This document shows, one piece after another, positions 35,432 to 46,755 of a DNA stretch of 64,000 nucleotides. The position numbers were made by a program, and so were the translations under genes. The stretch comes from Trichosphaerium sp. ATCC 40318 (lineage: Eukaryota > Discosea > Flabellinia > Trichosidae). The stretch lies in NCBI GenBank assembly GCA_038496445.1, contig JALMLS010000268.1, positions 248,001-312,000 on the forward strand. The letters are read 5' to 3'. The notes beneath the pieces are model-generated. The model saw only the letters and a program-made list of their open reading frames with translations. It was not told the origin of the DNA and made no database searches. Each line of letters begins with the position of its first letter. Position 1 is the stretch's first letter.

Positions 35432-36193
35432 TCATTCACTAGTATAATCATCACTATCATCGTCTTCACTCCAAGGTTCAATTTCATAAAACAACATATT
35501 TGTTAGTTCTTCATCATGCTTTACTTTTTTGCGTTTCATCTCTCTTGCACGTGATTCCCATTTTTCTAGTTTTCTTTTAAGCGTTTTATTCTCTTCCTTT
35601 ACTGTCTTTAACTCTTGTAATTTACGATTGGCTATTTGTTCACGTTTTTTGCTGGATGCGATTTCCTTTTGCAATTCCGCATGTCGCGCTTCAGCTAAAG
35701 CCTAAATGAGCCGTTAGTAGGCTTTACAATGCACTAAAATCAACATTGCAATCAAAAAGAGCCTTTATTCTTTGTGCTAAGTGAGAGAGGGTGAGTCAAA
35801 CATCCTTTTGAGCAGCCTGAGCCCAAAACGGTCTTTGACTCACCCAAGTCTCACATCGCTTCCTCCGCCAGCAATATACCGCAAGCGTTACTCTAGGGAC
35901 CTCGTACACCGAATAAAAGGTATATCGTTGTCTGTAAATCTATACGCGCGCTAAGTGAGAGAGGATAACGCAAAGACTGCTTGAGTAGTTCCCAAAGAGT
36001 CTTTGCGTCACCCAAGTCTCACATCGTTTCCTCCGCTAGCAATATACCACAAGCGTTACTCTAGGGACCTCGTACACGCGATTTACAGGCAAGATACCGA
36101 TTTTAATTACAAAAATGAATTTCGTGCCTTGTAATCATCAAAATTAAGCCGAAACTCTTTCATTTCTGCGTCTATCTTCTGAGCTTTGGACAT
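35432..36193 (-). CDS. Small charged coiled-coil protein, host of a 425-nt intron
   Basis: Two exons, about 111 residues. Exon 1 (36193-36128) encodes MSKAQKIDAEMKEFRLNFDD; exon 2 (35701-35432) continues ALAEARHAELQKEIASSKKR, a heptad-rich helix, then a basic stretch (WESRAREMKRKKVKHDEE) and an acidic tail (EDDDSDDYTSE). The basic-helix pattern recalls bZIP or spliceosome-associated coiled coils, but the N-x-x-A-A-x-x-(C/S)-R signature of bZIPs is absent. The junction is AAG|GC...AG, a GC-AG intron, and is in phase 0. This intron is roughly eight times longer than the window's typical intron and contains two structured repeat elements. Confidence 0.68.
35776..35909. ncRNA. Structured repeat element A (copy 1 of 2) inside an intron
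   Basis: This 134-nt element lies inside the 425-nt intron at 35703-36127. Outer stem: GTGAGA at 35781-35786 with TCTCAC at 35849-35854. Inner stem: the 12-mer at 35789-35800 is a perfect complement of 35834-35845, with further pairing towards the loop. The last 50 nt, from ATCGCTTCC to CTCGTACAC, are nearly identical in copy 2. Strand is not determined: in host orientation (minus) the element begins GTGTACGAGGTCCC and ends CTCTCTCACTTAGC, intron-like ends. Family not recognised; no Sm site, box C/D pair or known snRNA motif seen. Confidence 0.6.
35950..36077. ncRNA. Structured repeat element B (copy 2 of 2) inside an intron
   Basis: This 128-nt element is the direct tandem repeat of element A, 40 nt away. 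The same outer stem occurs (GTGAGA at 35955-35960 with TCTCAC at 36017-36022). The inner stem has a different sequence, ACGCAAAGACT at 35968-35978 with its perfect complement at 35998-36008, so both arms changed together relative to copy A. The flanking tail differs from copy A only by a few substitutions, one of which turns a G-C into a G-U pair in a CGYTT/AAGCG stem. This pattern supports selection or copying of a folded RNA rather than chance repetition. Confidence 0.6.
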
Positions 36194-36349
36194 GCGCCTC
36201 TACGTTTGAAGTTATTGTATTTTACCGCCAAAAACCCGTTACTTAATTTAACCACAGGTTGACTTATTTAACCAAATTCTACGTTTTTTTCAGGTACAGT
36301 GTTTGTATTTACAGTGTCGTGAGCGTCCGATTTATGTCACAGTATACGC

Positions 36350-37085
36350 TCAAATGTTTTTAGATGCATCCGCGCCATCTACCAGGCAAAAGTCATCATC
36401 GCTCAACTCGCTCTCGTCGCGCTTTACTTGATCTGTTGGTGCTTCTTTCGTGTCCATTGTGGTCTCTGGCTGTTTTATTACCTTGTCGGAGTCCGCAATG
36501 TGAATAAAAGACATAGTAAGAGTAGAAGGCGCTGTTTCTTCTTCTGGTGTCTCAGGGTTTTCTTGTTGTGTTGTGGTAGGTGTTTCTGCCTGTTTTGGCT
36601 CAGTTTGTGGTGGTGTAATTGCGTTCACAACTGCTTTCGTGGAGGATGGGCTTGGAGCCTTTCGTGCCGTATCCGGGCGCTTTGGTGAGGTTTTATTGGA
36701 AGTGTCGCTTTTTGGTGCGTTTTCGAGCGGTTTTACGTCTCTTGGTTGTACAGAGCCCTGTTATTCGTTAGTAATGCTTTTGACGTTATTTTTTGTCTGA
36801 ACGTCGTAAATTTGTAGAGGATGGTGTACCTTTGAAGCATCTCTCTGTGTTACCAATGGTGAGCGTGTCGGAGTTGTCGCACGCTTTTTATTCGTCGTGG
36901 TCGTAGATTCTAAAATCAGTTAGCCCCAAGCGCTCTAAAGCGTAAAAAAATACTAGTTTCGAAAAGTGTAATTCATAGTGGCAATTCGTACTGTTGGACC
37001 GCATCTCATCCTCGCTTGGAGCCGGAAAGAACACTACAACGATAACTATAGCGATTATAAGAGTACCAAAGATGATAAAAAACAT
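36350..37085 (-). CDS. Single-pass membrane protein with long Thr/Pro/Glu-rich tail
   Basis: Four exons, about 200 residues. From the chosen start at 37085 the first 20 residues (MFFIIFGTLIIAIVIVVVFF) form a membrane anchor; an upstream exon might add a short lumenal segment, but I could not find a phase-matching start. The tail is low complexity: TTTTNKKRATTPTRSPLVTQ, TSPKRPDTARKAPSPSSTKA, then an acidic end (DESELSDDDFCLVDGADASK). No domain is recognised. It may tether a disordered, phosphorylatable segment to a membrane. Confidence 0.5.
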
Positions 37086-37391
37086 TGCGAAGGTGCAGTT
37101 GGCCTAGTTTATTGCGTAGTCAACCAAAATACTCACAGTCAGAATTCCATGTCCAACAACGGACAGAGGTATTCATGTAACACTCAATAGCACTTGTCTG
37201 TAAGATTACAACATTGACTATTTATTCGTTAACGTGCTGTACGAAACGCACCACTCAGCGACACTGGTACTCTCCGAGTACCGAAAGGGACAGTTATTCT
37301 ATTGGAATTAAAAATAGGTCCTCGCAATGTTTGTACTGGCTACAAACTTATGCGCGTTAAGCCAAGTGTCAACTGTCGGCTCTTTACCTGC

Positions 37392-38735
37392 ATGTTGGGG
37401 CGATTGCTCAGTAGAACTTACACTCGCTACAGTGAAATTACGCATTATCGTAGGGAGTATTCAACGAGTGTAATAAAAAGCACAGAGCAGGTACCTCAAA
37501 CTTGTTATTTACGCTCATCCAATATAAGGTCGCTCATGTACGCGCATACGCTACTGCTGAGCACTATGACCTTACTACATTAATGAATACTCTAAAAACG
37601 AGCGAACTAGAGCCTACGATGTTAATAAAACCGCATAGATACACAGGGGCGCTATACCTTCGTCTTGAGCCCTCCACCAGCGAAAAGTATTTACAAAAGT
37701 CCTAATTTGATCCTCACGCTCTTTTACAGCACTAGTAATGCGTTTCCAGCGTTTACAGAAGGAGAAGGCACACGGGATGTATTCTTCTTGGGAAACGGTA
37801 CAACGGTAATTTGGAGTGACGTACCTGATGGTGCGTACCATGAATAATAGTTAGCGAGCAGTTGTAGCTAAAAATGTTCAGAGGGGAAAGACAAAACGGC
37901 TTCTGTTGAAGTGTCGCTCTTACACACTGCTAAAAGCGTGTCAAAGTCTCAGTACAAGAACAGAATGTTCCGCGAGATGGATGTGGCGATCGGCCAGCCT
38001 CTGATAGACATGCAAAACACAACAATAACGTTAGCGCCATCAGACAGGATGATACAAATGCTTGCACTGTCATACTGCATTGCAAGGTATGTCCAATGGG
38101 CTGATCACTATTTGAACTCTAAAACCGCGTGAAAAGGGAGCAGAAACTATCTTTACTAGAGGAAAGAATAGATGAGCTTGTACAGCACATTGTACGACAT
38201 GGAATCAACAAATATTTTATTTGGCAAAATGACTTACTGGATTTCTAGAACCACACGTCCAAGCTCCTCCAGGATGATGTATTGCCAGAGAACGCAATAG
38301 AAAGTACAATACAACTTACAGCACTTCGAGAGAAAGTGGATTCATCATACAAGGCCAATGATAGCCCTAGTTATCTATGGTAAAAAACAACTAAAAGCTC
38401 TTCATTTTGTAAATTTACCTACTTATTTTAAGGAATCAAATTGACGCAAAACACCTATTCACAAGCTTGGAACAAGCGTTCGAAATGAAGAAAAGGTGAG
38501 CGAGTGATTAGTGTTGCATAGCTTTAACTGGTTTTTTGTTTGTCTTAGAATCAGGATGGTAGTTAATCAGTTGGATGTTGCAGATAGGACAGCTACTTTG
38601 CTATCAAGTTGGGAGGCCCGCAAACTTTCTACACCACAGAAAGTAAAACGATCTGCTTTAGTTTTACTTATTTTAATTGAAGTCATGCTGTTGTTGCTCG
38701 ATAAGAGCGATATATGGCAGCAATTCTGTATATAA
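37392..38735 (+). CDS. RMND1/RMD1 family protein (DUF155), probably mitochondrial
   Basis: About eight exons, roughly 340 residues. The N-terminus MLGRLLSRTYTRYSEITHYR looks like a mitochondrial targeting peptide, which is why I chose the ATG at 37392. Family blocks follow in order: VRAYATAEHYDLTTLMNTLK, DVFFLGNGTTVIWSDVPDG, ITLAPSDRMIQMLALSYCIA, LFTSLEQAFEMKKR|IRMVVN, and the C-terminal hydrophobic segment ALVLLILIEVMLLL. Human RMND1 shows CTAYSTAEEY, IFFFREGAAVFWN and VILITIEVMFEL at the same places. RMND1 supports mitochondrial translation; yeast Rmd1/Rmd8 are relatives. The gene is convergent with the aminotransferase-like gene at 38928. Confidence 0.88.
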
Positions 38736-38927
38736 AATCAATTCACCAAAAAAAGCACACGTTGTTTAATACCCATTCTGTAATTCTTCTTCTTTTTTAA
38801 CTGGTCAGTGTATGAGTTGAAACAAAATGGACAGGTATGTGGAAACTGAGGGCAGAAGTGTATCTTTACATTTACATAAAAAAATGGAACTAAATGAGGA
38901 AAGTAGTATTCTCATTTTGTTCGCGGT

Positions 38928-40908
38928 TTAGTACTGTTCCAGCATTTTAACGTATTTGTTGTACACCGAATCAAACATTGTGATAACGGATCGAGCATAA
39001 TCAGGTGTTCCACCTTTAACAAAAGTGTTATTGATCTACTATTTAAAGTATCACGTGATTTCACATACCATATCCCGTGCCTCCGTTTACTACAATACCC
39101 GTTTTTGAGCGGATATCTTGACCGCAATTTGTGCTATTAAGGCACTGCAACCACATAAAATATGCAGGTTCTTCATTAGCTATTCTTAGACCAGGCTTTC
39201 TTGCTATGAGTTTGACTAACTGGTCCCACCTTACCTCTTGCTATGAGAAACAAAGTTTTTACTCTATGTTAAGATACCTGTATTTAAGCGTTGATCTAAG
39301 TCCAGAAAAGAACTCATCACTATTTTCCAAAACCATTTGTAACAATCTGACAGTACGAATCCGAGCCTATTACTTAATTTTGTTAAAAAGTCATTCAAAA
39401 AAAAAAGAAAAAAAACTGACATCAACGCTGGGTGCAAGTGTAGTCGCTGATATCCAGCTAGCCATTCTATTTGCTACAGCTTCATTTTTAACAAGAGCCC
39501 ATCCTATTCGTCTAAAGTCGTTGATAAAGGACAAAGTAAATAGAATGGATGTGACTCACGTGGCTGAATGACCTGTAAGTTTACCTAAACTGAATACCAT
39601 GATATCCTCGTCCATTTGTTTATTCACATCGATATATGAAGGCCAGTAGTAAACCAAATCGTATATAGTATTAGTAGTATTGTAAAATGGGATAGCACGT
39701 CTTCCATCGGGATTGTTCGGGTAAGCCACCTTATCATAATTTTAAACAAAAGGTTTTTCTCCTATTTTTAATGTGTTACCATCTCAATGACATCGTCCTC
39801 GTTTAACTCTAATGATGTATTCCAAGGCGTTTCAATGGGTGTTATATCCGCCCATTTTTTGAAATTTGTGTAGTAAGGTGGTTTCGAAAATACAGTCATA
39901 CTGTCCTTTCCAGACAACTGTTGAAGGGCACTCCTAAATGCTTTCAAATCAACCTACAGTATTGGCACATATTTTATCATATCAGACTTACATTGCTGCT
40001 CTCACAACTTGCGTTGCACCATTTCCAACGACAATATACTTTCCTTCATGTACAGCATTCCCAACATGGGTATGGAGACCACTAGCAAGAAAATTAAAAG
40101 GTTGTTACTGACAACTTATAAATACCGAATTGCATCATTCAGCTGTTGCCTCAACAGAAAGTTTGAAGGGATTTCTTCTCTGTCAATAGGTATCGGACTT
40201 GTGGATGTGTATGACATGCGATAGTCTCCACGTATTGTCACTGTTGCTGCTTCTTCCGCATAAGACTGCCAGAATGGCGTCGCCACTTAATAAAGATAAA
40301 TCAAAACATCACAAAAACATGACTGTTCTTGCCTCGCAAGTCCATCTCGTTAGCTAGAAGCTGGCAATTAGGTATATCTTCAGAGCAGTCGTCTCCTTGG
40401 AAACACTATACTTCTCATGAGTGTTGCTTACGAGAAAAAGGTAGACGTCAGTGTCAATTTAACTGCTAGTTCACCTGGCTTTAAAATAATTCCAAACTTG
40501 TTCATAATTTGTGTACCTGAAAGCACTGGCATGCACGTGATTCTTCAACAAATATGAGACCTTGGTTATTGCATTTATCAGCTATTCAAATGTCTTAGTG
40601 TCACGCGCAACCGAAAGATTTTAAGTTGTTCAAACTGTACGTTTTTGTAGCACATAAAGGACGGCAAATAGAGCACTGCCAACTGCCGCAACAATTATAA
40701 GAGTAACCACTGATGTAATAATAAATCTAGACTTTTTAGCCTATTAAACAGTGTTATTAGAGCAATATTATAAAGTTATCACGTGTGGTACTGGTTTAGG
40801 TTCTGCTTTTTGTACAAGAGGCGTTCGCTCTGTTGGTCTTGCCTTCTGAGTTCCTTCATCGCCTTCAGAGCTAGCAGCACTTAAAGACTCTTCTCCTGTG
40901 TTACTCAT
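38928..40908 (-). CDS. Membrane-anchored alliinase/tryptophan aminotransferase-related enzyme
   Basis: About thirteen exons, roughly 480 residues. A cytosolic tail (MSNTGEESLSAASSEGDEGT, with ERTPLVQKAEPKP) leads into a membrane segment, FIITSVVTLIIVAAVGSALF. A cysteine-rich EGF-alliin-like segment follows (CNNQGLIFV, ACQCFQGDDCSEDIPNC). The PLP-dependent domain shows KYIVVGNGATQVVRAAM, YPNNPDGRRAIPF, DLVYYWPSYID, the lysine motif FSLGKLTGHSATRIGWALVK, and the C-terminal block KPGLRIANEEPAYFMWLQCL. This is the alliinase C/TAR family; plant TAA1/TAR enzymes turn tryptophan into indole-3-pyruvate, and alliinases cleave cysteine sulfoxides. Substrate cannot be fixed. The catalytic domain would face the lumen or outside. 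Confidence 0.85.
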
Positions 40909-41216
40909 TGATTGACTAGGTGTAAAGACCCGATTTGGTCATTTCAAATTCAACACAGGACGTGATCGATAAAAATAAGAGCACAGGGTTTTACAAAAGG
41001 AGAAGGCTTTTACTTGATTTACAATACTTGGCTTCAAACGCCTAGATACCAATCTGCCAAGCATAGAGCCTTTACAGCGCTACTGGGACACGCCAAGGGC
41101 AACTATCCACGTGATCTTGGGGAAGTAGTATTCAAAAAGGATGAGATGAGCTGTAGACAGCTCAAAACAGTTTAAAAGGGTTTGGGTTTTTTCCATGTGT
41201 TCTTCTTGACTTGCAT
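40909..41216. other. Intergenic stretch, probable promoter of the aminotransferase-like gene
   Basis: This 308-bp stretch lies upstream of the minus-strand gene at 40908 and downstream of the next minus-strand gene. It contains CCACGTGAT at 41108-41116 and no coding sequence I can support. Confidence 0.35.
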
Positions 41217-43122
41217 TTACTCGTCATCAGAATTGTACAAGGAGATTGAATTGATCCTACTGGTGATTTTACCACCTCTGTAACCGCCACGCTTTTTCTT
41301 TGTTTTTTCGTGTCTGTAACGATCTCCAGATGTGTTTTTAAAAGAGTTGTAAGCACCTTTACCAAAGTCGTCTTCGCCCTATAACGAACAAAATAAGCTT
41401 CTTCAAAAAACTCAAAAAAGTACGCGAGGGTGCGTGAAAAAAAAAAATTGTTTTTCTTTGGCGTACCTTGGCGTGGAAACTGTTGTCTGATAATCTTCTG
41501 TCGTTGAATCTATCTTGTTCTCTTACGCGTTGGTATGTACGGCGTGTGCCTCCTTGGGAACCTGAGCTCATACGTCTATCTTGAACTCTTCCGTCGTTGT
41601 AGGTATCTTCTCTGTTATTGTTGTAAGCTTTTGTTGGTGTTTTTTCTACTTTAGCTGGCTTTTTCTCAACTGGTTTCTTTTCTTCTTTCTTTTCTTTTTT
41701 AGCCGGTTTCTTCTTTGATTCTGACGAGCTAGACGATGATGACGATGATGAACCAGAGTCTGAATCAGAGCTTGAAGAACTAGAAGAGCTTGAAGAGCTA
41801 GAAGAAGACGATTTCTTCTTCGTGGCAGGTGTTTTCTTGTCATCTTTTTTCTTGTCATCTTTTTTCTTGTCTTTCTTTGATTCTGATGAGCTAGACGAGG
41901 ATGAAGATGATGAACTGGAATCAGAGTCAGAAGAGCTTGAAGAGCTTGATGAACTTGAAGAGCTAGAAGAAGATGATTTCTTCTTCGTGGCAGGTGCTTT
42001 CTTGACCTCTTTTTTCTTGTCGTCTTTCTTTGCTTCTGATGAGCTAGACGAGGATGAAGATGATGAACTGGAGTCCGAATCAGAGGAGCTTGAGCTGCTA
42101 GAACTGCTTGATGATTTTTTCTTGGCAGGCGCTTTCTTGTCATCTTTTTTCTTGTCCTTGACATCAGTCATTTTTTCGTCTAACAGATGCATTAGTAAAT
42201 AGCAAAACAAAAAACCAAAAAAACAATAATAAAAATTACCGGAATCAGATGAGTCCGAGCTAGAGCTGTCTGAATCACTATCAGAGCTTGAGCTAGAATC
42301 ACTGTCAGAGCTTGAACTGTTAGAATCACTGTCAGAGCTTGAATCACTGTCAGAGCTTGAGGATGAGCCAGAAGAAGAAGAATCACTTTTCTTTGCGATT
42401 GGTTTTACTGTCTCTTTTGTTGAAGCTTTTGTCTTTTAGGAGTATACGTCAGTACAACAGCTAGCGTGGGACAATATTGGTACATACCTTGGCTTTTTTT
42501 GTGCCGTTAGTTTGTGCGTCTTCCCGTTTCCTCTTTGTACCAGCACCGTCTTTTGTAGCGTCCGTAGCAGATGTCAAAAGTGCCGTGAACCTGTCTTCGT
42601 GTTAAAAATGTTTAAAAACCAGTTATTAGGCGTACCATCTTAGCATTGTTGTGATTTCTGGTACGTCAGAGTCTTTTTTCAAGTTTTTGGCGTTTACGCC
42701 ACATTCTTTCTTAAACGCTGCCAAGGTCTTGGTGAGGCCCGCGTTTGTAAGGAAACTATTAATTAACGGATATACATGCTTTGCAGTTGTGACATCTGCC
42801 AAAAAACAGTTAGTGACGTAGTTTTAGCATAAGGAGTAGTAATAGGAACCAAAGCGAAATACGACGTAAAATAAGAAAAACTTGATAAAAAAAAAATTAA
42901 AACGCGCCAGCAAGCGCTATAGGCGCGTGCAAAGGGACCAGAAAAATTCTGTTCCTTAATGTCGCTTAGGCGTGCACTTCTGAGCGTATACGCACCTTTA
43001 ATGCCATTACCATCGCAGTATTTATTCAATCTTTTAATTGCTTGCACGCTTTGAACGTGACCGGCTTGGGCCAGATCAACGACCTTGGTGAACTCTGTAG
43101 CGAACTTGGTTTCATTGGACAT
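41217..43122 (-). CDS. Nopp140/SRP40-like nucleolar phosphoprotein
   Basis: Six exons, roughly 480 residues. A LisH-like N-terminal region spans an intron of about 205 nt (VYPLINSFLTNAGLTKTLAA|FKKECG). The middle has alternating acidic serine runs and basic Lys/Pro/Ala blocks (SSSDSDSSSSSSSSS against KKDDKKAPATKKKSS), about six times, as in Nopp140 and yeast Srp40. The C-terminal domain is diagnostic: GEDDFGKGAYNSFKNTSGDR, then YRHEKTKKKRGGYRGGKITS and LYNSDDE. Such proteins shuttle between nucleolus and Cajal bodies and chaperone box C/D and H/ACA snoRNPs. The extra 40 residues before the LisH (FTKVVDLAQAGHVQSVQAIK) are unusual. Confidence 0.88.
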
Positions 43123-43279
43123 GTTGTACTATTGAGAATCGGTGCAGAAACTACGCAAGTGGCTTAATCACAAAACCAAAACGAGTCCAGTTTTCATAAA
43201 AATAAAAGTGAAACTAAACTATCTATAAAAGAAAGTCCGTTAATTACTACAATATAGCCACAAGGAACGGTAGCACATT

Positions 43280-46200
43280 ATGGAGCTGTTATTGCATATT
43301 TATAACACTTTAACGTTCTTTACCTTTGGTTTTTTAACCGGTATCGTGCTGTTGTTGTTTATACTGCGCTTTGGACCTATTTTGGCGATAGATATACTAG
43401 ACTTTTTAAATCAAATGGATGCAACGAATTTTTTGGTGCGTGTAGGGCGTGTTACTACCGCTAACTGTAAAAACTAGATAAAACCATCAAAATTTGCTCT
43501 TAATCATCGCCAAAAAGGCGCCAAATGGGCGCAAACAACTCAAGGTATGCACGCAGTACAGAAATATGTTCTTACTCTCGCAAAGAGCTACCAATCCTCA
43601 CAACGATGTTTAAACAGAAAATAAACATAGAGATAATCGAATCTGAATTGTTCCACGGTTACTCTTCCGCATGTACGTAAAATATCATCAAACGACGACC
43701 AAAAATCTCTAAATCGCTCACAGGCCATTTAAAATTGCGTATTGCAGAGAATAAATTCAAAACGAAAACGAGCTCAAAAACTCGGTTCCCGAATTGGCAA
43801 CAAACATTCTCCTGCACTGTTGGTAGTCCCAAGACAGAGTTTCTATACGTGCGCCTCGTACGCCATAAATACCGTCACGAGGAAACGCTCGTACGTCCTT
43901 TTTCAGCCCACACAAAAAGTTCAATTTAAAAATTCCTTTTTTTGGAAAAATACTAAACACTTTACAGGGTGAAGCCACTGTAGGTATGAGTGAATTACGG
44001 ATGGGTATAGCCAAGTTAGTAGCAGTACCTTTAAAGGCTAGAGATCCTAAAAAGGCCAATGTGAACGGTCTGGTTGGCACTCTTTGGATAAGAATAACTC
44101 AAACGAGAGCGGCTGATACCGCTGTCTCTGAATCACATAGCGAAGAAGCGTCAAATAGTGAGAGCGCTTCTTTAAGTAGAGCATCGCTCACTAGAGAAGC
44201 GTCAGCAACATTCACTCGAGAAGCGTCCTTCACTAGAGCGGAATCACTCACTAGATCAGAATCCGCGCAAGCAATGTTTTCAGGCATGCTACAAATCAAA
44301 CGCAGGCATCATAGCAAGAGTTCGGAGGCAGAAGCACGTTGGGCAGTATTGGATTCCGTTACAAACGAATTTCAAATATTTGCACGTCAGCACGTGCGTA
44401 CCACATGACAAGTGTAAACCACTCATTTTTTTGCTGTAGGACGCTGAACCGCTACACGCGACACCATTAGAACACCACACAGCGATTGCTTCAAGTGCAG
44501 GACCAAACACATTTGAGGTTATATCAAAGAATAGAAAATCTACAAAACGTCTTATCGCAAGAACACTATCAAAAAAACAAAAACAACATCACCTTATTTG
44601 TCAGACATCTTCTCCAGAAGATGTTAAAAGATGGCTCAAAGCATTTGAATTCATGCGCCTACAGATGCGTGTAAGAGAAATATTTATAGCAACTTAATGG
44701 TAAACTGACGTGGATTTAGGGTGGTATCACGTGTGAAGCTGTATCTAAAGAAGATGACGAAGAGGAGAGCGAGCAGAGACCTCAAACTCTTGGTTCGCAT
44801 CGTCGTGCACCTAGTGCCACATTTACTCTTAGTGAAAAGGAAGTACCTAAGGATTGTATTGATGCTATTTATACACAAATGTGAGTGCTTGAATTGAAGT
44901 CTGAGAGATTTATTTATGTTTTATTTAGGCTTCCAAAATTGAAAAAATCCGCACTTCCAAAGTATGAGCCTCCTGACTGCAACTTGATTCCACCTTCAGA
45001 GCCAGAACCTGATTTATCATGGTTCAACGCGTTAGTATCTAGGGTGTTTCCGCAGGTACATTAACTAATATTTGAAAGTTACAGCTCAACTTTATATTGT
45101 GCTAACCTGAGTTTCCAATTTAAGATGTCGATGGACCCTGGTTTCCAAGAGCTGATTATGGTAAAAATAAATGAAAAATTGATAGAAATCCCTAACAGAC
45201 CAGCCATCCTCGGGCCCTTGACAGTCACAGACTTTTACTTGGGACCTGATGTACCAGTAGTGCGTTTCTTTTTCAATCAAAAAATCCAATGGATTTACGT
45301 CGTTGTTGATGAATCCTTTTTAGTTCCAATCCATAAAGTCTGTTTTTACTGGCAACGAGAGCGAGTTGGTACGTTTTACTTTGTTTTTCACTTGCAATGG
45401 TTGGATTTTAACGTTTTTTTGATATGGTTTAGCTTATTGAACTTTCTGGCACTTATGGAGGTTTTGAGATGGCTCTAGAGGGACAGCTTGTATTACCAAT
45501 GACTGATATGGCGATATTACCATTTGAGGGACACGTACACTTAAAGTCTGTTGAGGCAACGATTGGATTTCGAATGGATCCTGATGTCGTTGGGAGATGG
45601 GAAATCCGTGTTATTGGTCAACCTAAAATACTAGATGTTGACATCACTGTACGTCACGTGCCCTCCTTTTGCACATAAAGACACGAAAAACCACTAACCA
45701 TAATCTTTCTAAGGCGTCATTTGGTAACCGTTTGTTGAGTATCAACCAGAACATACCGATGTTCAAGGAACTTGCCGAAAGGTACGGTACTTACCTTTCT
45801 TGTGAAAATTTGTTTTGACGTGTTTTTCATTTTTTGTTGTTTAGGGTAATCAAAAAAGTGCTTACACTCATAATCATCCCACCTGGTGGCATTGCATTCT
45901 TTATCCCGATGCCTGGTGTTAAAGCTGATGCTATTGTATATAATTTAGAAACAAAAAAAATGAGAAAGGTACAAACAAACTTAGCCCACAGCAATCCATT
46001 CTCTGTTGTATTAACCCCTCTTCATTTTTGTAGAAATTAAAGCCAACAAAAGGAAAACTTCATTCCCTGTTTTATAAGGAAACAACACTAACTATGCGGT
46101 AACCGAGCTGGATTCATTTTCATACTAATCTTTTTGTCAGACGTAAACACTTAATGGCACAATTCTTTGATTTGGCTCTTAATAAAAAGGATCTATCAGG

Positions 46201-46669
46201 TCTGCTTCTTTTTCTTTTTTTCAGTCTTGCTCGTTGCCCTTACTGGCTTGTAGTGCTACCTCAAGTATTCGATAAGAATGTACTAATATATGGGACTACT
46301 CTGAACAAGTCAACAACAAAGGGGATTCAACAGATTGAATCCTTTCTCACAAATTTACACAATGCGTTCAAGAAGTTGCAATTCCGTATTGAAGAGACAA
46401 CAGCTGGCTCTTATCAGGCATGAAAAATGATCATCTGTTGCATTATGGGTTTATCACGCTAACACTTGTCATAGATTGTCGCGCGATGGATTGCAAAGGG
46501 CTATCCACAACATTGCATTTGGCCAGAACAGGAAGAGTACATGGTCGCTTCACCAAAGGACCCAAAAGTGATGCAAGGTGTCATTATCGCACACTATGAT
46601 CAAGGAGACAAAGAAATTAGTCGAATGTGGTTCTACTGGAATCTTGGTAGTATCTACGACATTGTATAG
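43280..46669 (+). CDS. Membrane-anchored C2-PH-SMP lipid-transfer protein (TEX2-like)
   Basis: About fifteen exons, roughly 850 residues. It starts with a membrane anchor (GFLTGIVLLLFILRFGP). A C2 domain follows: NKFKTKTSSKTRFPNWQQTF, FLYVRLVRHKYRHEETL|GEA, then NVNGLVGTLWIRITQT. Next a serine-rich repeat (SRASLTREASATFTREAS), then a PH-like domain (MFSGMLQIKRRHHSKSSEAE to VKRWLKAFEFMRL), then the SMP domain (PDLSWFNALVSRVFP, GFQELIMVKINEKLIEIPN, DFYLGPDVPV, IPMFKELAERVIKKVL, GGIAFFIPMPGV). SMP domains carry lipids between membranes at ER contact sites. A further about 170 C-terminal residues (WIAKGYPQHCIWPEQEEYMV) are unrecognised. The final intron has a GC donor (46424). Confidence 0.78.
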
Positions 46670-46755
46670 CATAATCAAAAAAACAACATTACTGTTCACC
46701 TGCTGTAGCACGGTCCAAATATTTTATTTTTTACCAATTAATTTGATTTACACAG

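Noticed and set aside
41646-42202. Long alternative frames opposite and beside the serine-rich Nopp140 exons.
   Set aside because: They are shadows of the repetitive Ser/Asp codons. The C-terminal SRP40 block and splice phases fix the true frame.
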